Part shown: positions 1 to 5,206 of the stretch, piece after piece
Position numbering within the stretch: the first letter of the stretch is position 1
How the letters are laid out: every line of letters starts with the position of its first letter
DNA from: Oscillospiraceae bacterium
GTDB taxonomy: Bacteria > Bacillota > Clostridia > Oscillospirales > Oscillospiraceae
Assembly: GCA_031263805.1 (NCBI GenBank)
Contig: JAISFB010000046.1
Location: 1-6,657 of the forward strand
Length of the DNA stretch: 6,657 nucleotides
Direction of reading: 5' to 3'
Translations under genes and position numbers: made by a program
Notes under the pieces: generated by a model
The model's input: only the letters and a program-made list of their open reading frames with translations
Told to the model about the DNA's origin: nothing
The model's database searches: none

Positions 1-603
1 GAGAAGCATTTTTGCCGTTTCCATATTTACAAATACGGAATTGTCAAAGCCCATCCCTGTTTTGTCCAGAGCGCCCACTACATCAAGCTCTACCGCGAAG
101 AACTGTATTCTGTCGCCGACCGCAACCTGGAGATTGCCGCCGACAACAACCTCCCCATATCCGGGTTCCGCTATTTTTGAGCCTTTCAGCCAAGGCTTGA
201 CAACGAAATCCGTTTCCGGTTCATAGCCGATTATCTGCACAAGCGCGGCGCAATGAGCAGAATCAAAAGTCGATATGAAAAGCTGCGATGTCGCGCGCTC
301 AATTCCGTCAATTTCCAGTATGCGTTTTACCGTAGCGGCAGTCAAATAGAACGTCGAAGGCGCGCCGCCGAGCAGTGCGCCCTCGAAACTGTCGCCCGCC
401 GACTGCGGCACGATCATCGCATCCGCGCCGAGACGGGCGTTGATGCTGTCAACGCCGTTTTGCAGGCTGAAGCCGAGCAATGTGCCGCCTGTGATCAACA
501 ATGCGGTAATCGCTGTTAACAGTACAATGCAAGCTGAACGAAACCGTCTATGTAAAATATTGTTAATTGCGATTTTGGCCGTGGATATCCTGTTGCCGCT
601 CAT
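1..603 (-). CDS. FtsX/MacB-type ABC transporter permease, partial (C-terminus off the window)
   Basis: My reverse-strand translation gives 201 uninterrupted codons from ATG at 603-601 to the window edge. Residues 1-20 are a basic cytoplasmic start. A hydrophobic helix covers about 22-46, followed by an extracytoplasmic domain of the MacB periplasmic-core type. Characteristic stretches are RLGADAMIVPQ (57-67), IIGYEPETDF (124-133) and PWLKG (137-141), which I recognise from FtsX-family permeases of the 'LGAD-x-M-V-P' type. The remaining transmembrane helices and FtsX domain lie beyond the left edge. In the family such permeases work with a LolD/MacB-like ATPase, and none is visible here. The start codon overlaps the stop of the DUF4418 gene (ATGA) with no good Shine-Dalgarno site, which implies translational coupling. 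An HC pair (117-118) sits where I recall relatives having Cys residues. The substrate is unknown. Confidence 0.85.
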   Translation of the reverse strand, partial: MSGNRISTAKIAINNILHRRFRSACIVLLTAITALLITGGTLLGFSLQNGVDSINARLGADAMIVPQSAGDSFEGALLGGAPSTFYLTAATVKRILEIDGIERATSQLFISTFDSAHCAALVQIIGYEPETDFVVKPWLKGSKIAEPGYGEVVVGGNLQVAVGDRIQFFAVELDVVGALDKTGMGFDNSVFVNMETAKMLL

Positions 604-1034
604 ACGGCGGCAGATGCTCTGTGAATTGCAATTATGCCGGTTGCAAACCGAATAATCGACAAAACGATAATCGCGGAACCCAAAATCGCAAGCGTCGGCG
701 CGGTAATATAGCGGCAGGCCATCGCTTCGGATTCGCACAGCCCGATGATTGACGGAGTTGCAATCGCCGCGATACCTCCGACGAGCAGTATCGCCGAGCT
801 TGCGACGCTCAGTTTTGTGTTCTTGATAAACAGCGACGCCACGGCAATTACCGCGATGGCCGCGCCGACCAACGTTTCCGCAAAGCAGGCCCGTTCGCAA
901 GCCATCGCCATTCTGTGCATACCGGCCATGCCCGCCGTTTCCACGAAATGATAGATGGCAAGCGGAATTATTGCCGCCGCCGCTCCGAGTACGCCAATAA
1001 CGGCATACAGGATTTTTCCTTTCGCCTTTTTCAT
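600..1034 (-). CDS. DUF4418 family membrane protein
   Basis: A 144-residue protein with four predicted membrane helices (about 8-27, 54-70, 76-94, 110-135). With the basic N-terminus inside, the loops at 28-53 and 95-109 both face outward. These loops hold the DUF4418-like signatures: AMACERAC with C46 and C50, preceded by M36, M39, H40, M42 and M44, and IGLCESEAMACR with C100 and C107. The family has no assigned function that I know of. I recall it next to FtsX-type permeases, as here. The ATG at 1034-1032 is chosen because GGGAGG lies 5 bases upstream. It is the first gene after the promoter and palindrome at 1051-1119, and its TGA overlaps the permease start. The paired Met/Cys loops could bind metal or form disulfides, which is inference. 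The family call is from recalled motif shape, not a search. Confidence 0.8.
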   Translation of the reverse strand: MKKAKGKILYAVIGVLGAAAAIIPLAIYHFVETAGMAGMHRMAMACERACFAETLVGAAIAVIAVASLFIKNTKLSVASSAILLVGGIAAIATPSIIGLCESEAMACRYITAPTLAILGSAIIVLSIIRFATGIIAIHRASAAV

Positions 1035-1039
1035 AAGTA

Positions 1040-1045
1040 CCTCCC
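1040..1045 (-). promoter_or_regulatory. Ribosome binding site of the DUF4418 gene
   Basis: GGGAGG on the minus strand, 5 bases before the ATG at 1034. It fixes the start and lies just downstream of the inverted repeat, so a hairpin in the leader would end about 5 bases before it. Confidence 0.75.
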
Positions 1046-1050
1046 GAATA

Positions 1051-1094
1051 ATAGTAATTCATATAAAGCAGATATGCTTTATATGAATTACTAT
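1051..1094. repeat. Perfect 20-bp inverted repeat with 4-base spacer, probable operator or leader hairpin
   Basis: The left arm atagtaattcatataaagca (1051-1070) is exactly complementary to the right arm (1075-1094), separated by gata (1071-1074). Pairing stops at both outer ends. On the minus strand it overlaps the -10 box and covers the expected transcript start and leader of the DUF4418 operon, ending 5 bases before the Shine-Dalgarno site. That placement suits a repressor site, for example of a TetR or MarR type protein, though no regulator gene is in the window. The inner 10 bp of each arm would also form a hairpin at the 5' end of the mRNA. It is not a terminator: AT-rich, no T-tract, and it lies between promoter and gene. 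Confidence 0.8.
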
Positions 1095-1119
1095 AGCAGA
1101 TTAACCTTTTAGCTGTCAA
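1090..1119 (-). promoter_or_regulatory. Sigma-A-type promoter for the DUF4418-permease operon
   Basis: On the minus strand, a consensus TTGACA (1119-1114) is followed after 18 bases by TATAGT (1095-1090). Reading the -10 as CTATAG gives 17 bases. The expected start is near 1083, inside the inverted repeat. The DNA upstream of the -35 is rich in A and T, like an UP element. The good -35 and -10 boxes together with the overlapping palindrome suggest a strong promoter held down by a repressor. Confidence 0.7.
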
Positions 1120-1127
1120 GAAAATAA

Positions 1128-1145
1128 TTGTGAATTTTTTGTGAA
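1128..1145 (-). repeat. Phased direct repeats upstream of the -35
   Basis: TTCACAA occurs twice on the minus strand, at 1145-1139 and 1134-1128, with an 11-base period (about one helical turn). The pair ends 8 bases upstream of the TTGACA box. This geometry is typical of activators that bind direct repeats, such as OmpR-type response regulators. The sequence is AT-rich, so chance is possible. Confidence 0.35.
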
Positions 1146-1187
1146 CAAACATCGGTACAACACAAATCGGAGAATTTTATACTGTAA

Positions 1188-1213
1188 GGAACAGCGCAGC
1201 GTACCGCTATTCC
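1188..1213 (-). other. Stem-loop in the gap downstream of obg
   Basis: On the minus strand GGAATAGCG pairs with CGCTGTTCC around an 8-base loop: a 9-bp stem with one T·G wobble. It lies about 80 bases after the obg stop codon. Only a poor T-rich stretch follows, so it is at best a weak or processed 3' end of the obg transcript. The rest of 1141-1294 shows no gene. Confidence 0.35.
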
Positions 1214-1254
1214 GGCTTTGTTGCGAGTCTTGGCATATCCAGCATATCACACTT

Positions 1255-1278
1255 AATATGACAACAGCGCGTCATATT
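1255..1278. repeat. 8-bp inverted repeat after the obg stop codon
   Basis: aatatgac (1255-1262) and gtcatatt (1271-1278) are perfectly complementary around an 8-base spacer, beginning about 17 bases after the obg stop. The stem is AT-rich with no T-run on the minus strand, so an intrinsic terminator is unlikely. It may be a protein site or an mRNA 3' hairpin. Confidence 0.35.
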
Positions 1279-1294
1279 TCTCGGAGCATCCGAC

Positions 1295-2662
1295 CTATTT
1301 CTCCCACTCAAACTCGAGCTCATATACGCTCACCGTGTCGCCCTGCTCAATGCCGAGCTCGCGCAGGCGCGTGAAGACGCCGCCGTTTTCAAGGCTTCTG
1401 TTGAAAAACGCGCGGGACTCCGTATCGTCGAAGTTCGTGTTGCGCACCACGCGGTCTAACCATTGGCCGGACAGGAACCACACGCCATCCTCGCTTGTTA
1501 TCTCCGTGTCCTCCGGCGCGCCGGGGAGCGCGGGGGGCGGTATGTATTCGGGCTCGTACACCGTTATCGGCGGAAGCTTGCGCAGCTCGCGCGCGGCGAC
1601 AAGTATGAGCTCTTTTATATTCATTCTCGCGGCGGCTGAGATTTCATACAGGCGAATATCTTTATCGGCGGCGTAAGCGCGGAATTTCTCTAAAATCTCT
1701 TCGTCGGCAATGTCGCATTTGTTCGCGACGGCGAGCTGCGGGCGGGACGCGAGGCCGGGGTCATAGCGGCGGAGCTCCTCGTTTATCGCCTCGAAGTCCG
1801 CAACGGGATCGCGCCCCTCGACGCCGGAAACGTCTGCGACGTGGAGGATAAGGCGGCAGCGGTCGATGTGGCGTAAAAAGTCGTGACCGAGGCCCGCGCC
1901 GTCGGACGCGCCCTCTATTATGCCGGGAATGTCCGCCATAACAAAGCTTTCGCCCTCATCGACATATACGAGCCCTAAATTCGGGTGCAGCGTCGTGAAA
2001 TGATAATCGGCAATTTTCGGGCGCGCGTTCGACGCGGCGGACAGCAGCGTGGACTTCCCGACGTTCGGGAAGCCGACAAGCCCGACGTCGGCGAGCAGCT
2101 TCAGCTCTAACGTAACGTCACGCTTTTCTCCCGGGAACCCGGCTTTGGCGAAGCGCGGCGCCTGCCGCGTCGGGGTGGCGAAATGCTTGTTCCCGAAGCC
2201 GCCGCCGCCGCCGCGCGCGAGGACAAACGGCTCCGGGCCCGTCATATCGCGTATAACGGCGCCCGTCTCGCGGTCGCGGATAACTGTCCCGTCCGGCACG
2301 CGGATCATGAGGTCGGCGCCGCTCTTGCCCGAGCACAGCTTGCCGGCGCCGTCCGCGCCGTTTTCCGCTGAATATTTGCGCTTGTAGCGGAAGTCCATCA
2401 GCGTTGACATATTGCGGTCGGTTTTCAAAACGATGTTCCCGCCGCGCCCACCGTCGCCTCCGTCCGGACCGCCGGCGGCGACGTATTTTTCGCGGTGGAA
2501 GGACACGGCGCCGTTTCCGCCGGAGCCCGCCTCGGCTTTTATGTTGGCCTTATCGACAAAGAGCGAGCTCGGCGGGCTTTTGGATTTAACGTGCTGCGGC
2601 ACGGGGATCTCGCCTTTCGGCGCGGGGGCGGGGGCGCGCTTTGCGCGCTCACTCTTTTTCAT
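1295..2662 (-). CDS. obgE: Obg family GTPase with N-terminal extension
   Basis: A 455-residue essential-type GTPase that in known bacteria binds the 50S ribosomal subunit and links assembly to (p)ppGpp and growth state. The glycine-rich Obg fold spans about 35-192 (FVDKA, GGPDGGDGGRGG, RGGGGGFGN). The G domain follows: G1 GFPNVGKS 197-204, switch I TTLHPNLG 223-230, G3 DIPG 244-247, G4 NKCD 314-317, G5 SAA 342-344. An OCT domain fills about 366-455, ending FEWEK. All key residues are intact. The start is ATG with AGGAGA 7 bases upstream. This gives a Lys/Pro/Ala-rich tail of about 34 residues before the usual start region. Residue 34 is CTC and cannot initiate. A GTG at codon 21 is a weaker alternative. 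It lies 18 bases after a DHHW gene, an unusual setting. Confidence 0.97.
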   Translation of the reverse strand: MKKSERAKRAPAPAPKGEIPVPQHVKSKSPPSSLFVDKANIKAEAGSGGNGAVSFHREKYVAAGGPDGGDGGRGGNIVLKTDRNMSTLMDFRYKRKYSAENGADGAGKLCSGKSGADLMIRVPDGTVIRDRETGAVIRDMTGPEPFVLARGGGGGFGNKHFATPTRQAPRFAKAGFPGEKRDVTLELKLLADVGLVGFPNVGKSTLLSAASNARPKIADYHFTTLHPNLGLVYVDEGESFVMADIPGIIEGASDGAGLGHDFLRHIDRCRLILHVADVSGVEGRDPVADFEAINEELRRYDPGLASRPQLAVANKCDIADEEILEKFRAYAADKDIRLYEISAAARMNIKELILVAARELRKLPPITVYEPEYIPPPALPGAPEDTEITSEDGVWFLSGQWLDRVVRNTNFDDTESRAFFNRSLENGGVFTRLRELGIEQGDTVSVYELEFEWEK

Positions 2663-2669
2663 ATCGGCT

Positions 2670-2675
2670 TCTCCT
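2670..2675 (-). promoter_or_regulatory. Ribosome binding site supporting the extended Obg start
   Basis: AGGAGA on the minus strand, 7 bases before the ATG at 2662-2660 and inside the 18-base gap after the DHHW stop. It supports initiation upstream of the conserved FVDKA region, making the N-terminal tail real. No comparable site precedes the GTG at codon 21. Confidence 0.65.
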
Positions 2676-2680
2676 GTCTT

Positions 2681-3976
2681 TTATCTAATACGCTCTATCG
2701 CGTTGATGAAATCTCCGAACGACGTTGTTATCGCGTAGTCGAGGAAGATAAGGTCGGCGTTTTCATAGCTTTTTACGACTTCGACAGCGGAGCCCTCGAA
2801 ATGGCGCGGGTCGAGAACGACGATGTTTTCATAATGCGGCGCGAGCCACGGCAGAAACGCGTTGGCGAAGGAATCCTTGATGACGACCGCCGTTTTCCCG
2901 TTTTTTACGGACGTGTTCACCGTCAGCTTGGGATGATCCCCGCCCATAAACACGCTGTAGGTCGCCTTGCCGCTCTCGCCGGGCAGGTACAGCAGCCGCG
3001 GCGTGGTTTCGAGCTCGCCTTTGTACCTGTAGCAGTATATCGTGTCCGGCTTTGCCTTGATAGACACCGTCGGCGACATATTGTAAAGATAGCCGAGGAA
3101 GCCGGGTATCGCGATTTCCTCGTACTCCGAGATTTTCTTCGCCTCAAAGCCGGCGGAGTCCGCGAATGCCAGATACGCGTAATACGCGCCCAGCGCCGTC
3201 CAGTGGTGATCGGTGCGGAAATACAGGTATTCATCTGTGTGCTTCGATATTTCCGCGTAGGCGCCTACTTTTATAACGCTCTCATCCAGCGCGGCGTTTA
3301 CGGCGTTTATCGCGTCGAGCTCGGAATCCGACACGTCTTTATATTTTTCGGGCATAAACTCTATCGCGGTCGGGGCTATCAGCGAGAACACGCGGACGTT
3401 TTCGGGCAGCGCCGCTCTGTAGGCGTTTATCACGCCGGCGTATTTTTCGGACAGGCGCCTGTTGAAGCCGAAAATTTCGACAAGCCTGTCGTCGAACACG
3501 AGCAGCGGGCCCTTGACGCGCCCGGCGCCCTCCGGCTCCGCCGAGTACGCCGGGTCGGCGGACGGCTTCATTTCGGGCTCAGGGGTCGGCGTGGGCTTCG
3601 GTCTGCCGAACGGGGTCGGCGTCGGCGTCGGGCTCGGCCTGCCGAACGGGGTCTCGGCGGGCTCCGGCGTTTCCTGTATAATCGCCGGCGGCGCGGACGG
3701 CGGCGTGTTGTCCGTCGGCACGGCGACTCCGTATATCCCGGCTATCGCCATCGACGCCGCCGTGAAGTCCGCGCGGAAGCCTATGCGGTCTGACACCCAC
3801 GGCTCGACGCCACCCGCGAATTCTCCCGAAAAAACAGTTTCGGCGCTCCATTCCGGAATTTCGTTAAAGCTCCGGTTTTCGAGCTCGACTGTCCGCTCGT
3901 CACGCGGGAAGGCCGTTATCATTACAATGAACGCCGCCAGGACGGCGCAGAATACCGCTGTGTTAAGTCTTTTCAT
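2681..3976 (-). CDS. DHHW family membrane-anchored acyltransferase-like protein, copy with Thr-Pro linker
   Basis: A 431-residue protein when started at ATG 3976. A membrane anchor at about 5-23 puts the rest outside the cell. The DHHW motif is TDHHW (255-259). GGDHPKL (345-351) and KDSFANAF (367-374) follow, then the conserved LDPRHF. By analogy to AlgX/AlgJ/PatB-type SGNH proteins, D256, H258 and S369 would form an Asp-His-Ser triad that transfers acetyl groups to an envelope polymer supplied by the MBOAT partner. The polymer is unknown. Residues from about 87 to 154 are a Pro/Thr-rich linker, with a 12-residue unit repeated at 109-132, absent from the neighbouring paralog. A TTG at 3994 is possible, but alignment with the paralog favours ATG 3976. 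No strong Shine-Dalgarno precedes it (GAAGGA is 18 bases away). Confidence 0.85.
   Translation of the reverse strand: MKRLNTAVFCAVLAAFIVMITAFPRDERTVELENRSFNEIPEWSAETVFSGEFAGGVEPWVSDRIGFRADFTAASMAIAGIYGVAVPTDNTPPSAPPAIIQETPEPAETPFGRPSPTPTPTPFGRPKPTPTPEPEMKPSADPAYSAEPEGAGRVKGPLLVFDDRLVEIFGFNRRLSEKYAGVINAYRAALPENVRVFSLIAPTAIEFMPEKYKDVSDSELDAINAVNAALDESVIKVGAYAEISKHTDEYLYFRTDHHWTALGAYYAYLAFADSAGFEAKKISEYEEIAIPGFLGYLYNMSPTVSIKAKPDTIYCYRYKGELETTPRLLYLPGESGKATYSVFMGGDHPKLTVNTSVKNGKTAVVIKDSFANAFLPWLAPHYENIVVLDPRHFEGSAVEVVKSYENADLIFLDYAITTSFGDFINAIERIR
3581..3652 (-). repeat. Two 36-bp tandem repeats coding TPFGRP-x-PTPTP
   Basis: Units at 3652-3617 and 3616-3581 match at 30 of 36 bases. They encode TPFGRPSPTPTP and TPFGRPKPTPTP, which differ at one residue. 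They sit in the linker between the anchor-proximal part and the DHHW domain and account for 24 of the residues extra to the paralog. Confidence 0.8.
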
Positions 3977-4015
3977 ATCTCGAAATGATCCCAATCCTTC
4001 ATATTATTTTGCCTG

Positions 4016-5182
4016 TCAATCCGTCACGCGCGTCAGCATTGACGACAGAGCGTCGATATATTCCGCCGACTCGGATATTATCGCGGTGTCGAGGAATATC
4101 AGATCGACGCTTTCGTACTCCCCTATCACCTCAAGCGCCGAGCCCTCGAAATGGCGCGGATCGAGAACGACGATGCTTTCATAATGCGGCGCGAGCCACG
4201 GTATAAACGCGTTGGCGTAAGAGTCTTTAACGACGACCGCCGTTTTTCCGTTTTCGACGGACGTGCCAATCGTAAGCTTTGGGTGGTCGCCGCCTGTGAA
4301 GACGCCGTACGTCGCTTTCTCTCCCTCGCCGGGCGGCGATAACAGCGGCGGCGAGGTCGTAAGCGCGCCCTTGTACTCATAGCAGTATATCGTGTCCGGC
4401 TGCGCGCGCAGCGTTTCCGACGGCTCCATATTGTAATAGTAGCCGAGAAAGCCCGGTATCGCGCTTATCTCGTACTCCGAAAGCTCCTTCGGCGCAAAGC
4501 CGGCGGCGTCCGCGAACGCGATATACGCGTAATACGCGCCGAGCGCCGTCCAGTGGTGATCCGTGCGGAAATACACGTACTCCTCCGAGCTGTCCGCTAT
4601 CTCGCCGTAGGCGTTGACCGCGGTGATCCCGTCCGTCAGGGCGGCGTTTACAAATATTATCGCGTCTTGCTCCGGATCGGATATATCGCGGAAGCGCTCC
4701 GGCATAAACTCTATCTGCGTCGGGGGCAGTATTGAGAATATTCGCGCGCTTTCCGGTAGCGCGGCGCGGTACGCGTTTACCGTGTCCGCGTAGCGCGCCG
4801 CGAGAGCTTCGTCGAAGCTGAATATTCTCATCAGCCTGTCGTCGAACACCAGCAACGGGTCTTTTACGCGCGCCGGTACGGCGCGCGTAAAAGATAAAAA
4901 TTTCGGCGCATACGCGCCGTTGAGCGCATCGGCGCCGCGCAATCGTGCCAGCTCCATCGACGCTGAGACGAAGTCCGCGCGGCGGCCGACGCGGTCCGAT
5001 ATCCACGGCTCTATGCCGCCGGCAAACTCCCCGGAAAAAACTCCTTCGCCCGTTATCTCCGGAAAGCGGTTGAACGAACGGTTTTCGTTTTCGATCGTGC
5101 GCGTATCGCGCGGAAACGCCGTCACTATCGCCGTAAACGCCGCCAGCGCGGCGCAAAACATCGCGGCGTTCAGCTTTAGCAT
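4016..5182 (-). CDS. DHHW family membrane-anchored acyltransferase-like protein, compact copy
   Basis: A 388-residue paralog of the next gene, colinear except for the linker. The anchor is at about 4-23, then PRDTRT and the ENRSFN region. LLVFDDRL lies near 110, TDHHW at 207-211, GGDHPKL at 297-303 and KDSYANAF at 319-326, then LDPRHF. D208, H210 and S321 match the Asp-His-Ser triad expected of SGNH/AlgX-like acetyltransferases. It would act outside the membrane with the MBOAT protein encoded upstream. I chose ATG 5182 because GGGAGA stands 6 bases before it and because it aligns with the ATG of the paralog. An ATG at 5203, three bases after the MBOAT stop, would add seven residues but has no good ribosome site. 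The gap to the next DHHW gene is 39 bases. Confidence 0.87.
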   Translation of the reverse strand: MLKLNAAMFCAALAAFTAIVTAFPRDTRTIENENRSFNRFPEITGEGVFSGEFAGGIEPWISDRVGRRADFVSASMELARLRGADALNGAYAPKFLSFTRAVPARVKDPLLVFDDRLMRIFSFDEALAARYADTVNAYRAALPESARIFSILPPTQIEFMPERFRDISDPEQDAIIFVNAALTDGITAVNAYGEIADSSEEYVYFRTDHHWTALGAYYAYIAFADAAGFAPKELSEYEISAIPGFLGYYYNMEPSETLRAQPDTIYCYEYKGALTTSPPLLSPPGEGEKATYGVFTGGDHPKLTIGTSVENGKTAVVVKDSYANAFIPWLAPHYESIVVLDPRHFEGSALEVIGEYESVDLIFLDTAIISESAEYIDALSSMLTRVTD

Positions 5183-5188
5183 CCCATT

Positions 5189-5194
5189 TCTCCC
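5189..5194 (-). promoter_or_regulatory. Ribosome binding site that decides the compact DHHW start
   Basis: GGGAGA on the minus strand, 6 bases before ATG 5182 and inside the reading frame that would begin at ATG 5203. It favours the shorter, paralog-matching start. Confidence 0.55.
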
Positions 5195-5206
5195 GTTCTT
5201 CATCCG

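Noticed and set aside
253..752. Several short plus-strand frames in the left third
   Set aside because: They lie opposite the permease and DUF4418 genes, whose proteins have membrane helices and family motifs.
1051..1094. The palindrome as an intrinsic terminator
   Set aside because: It lies between a promoter and its first gene, is AT-rich, and has no T-tract following it.
2495..3793. A 432-codon open frame on the plus strand
   Set aside because: It is antisense to the Thr-Pro DHHW gene and the 5' end of obg, is Arg-rich and of low complexity with no family motif, and arises from GC-rich codon use on the real minus-strand genes.
3992..3994. TTG as the start of the Thr-Pro DHHW gene
   Set aside because: GAAGGA abuts it with no spacing, and the paralog alignment begins at the ATG at 3976; kept only as an alternative.
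4014..4019. TTGACA on the minus strand as a promoter for the Thr-Pro DHHW gene
   Set aside because: No -10 box at the right distance (the bases 17 downstream read GATTGG), and the hexamer overlaps the end of the upstream coding sequence.
3462..4184. A 240-codon plus-strand frame with Gly-Val repeats
   Set aside because: The Gly-Val repeats are the reverse complement of the real Thr-Pro repeats; no ribosome site or recognisable domain.
4377..5156. A 259-codon minus-strand frame in another phase
   Set aside because: A shifted frame inside the compact DHHW gene, whose own frame carries the TDHHW and KDSY motifs; the alternate product is Arg-rich with no motif.
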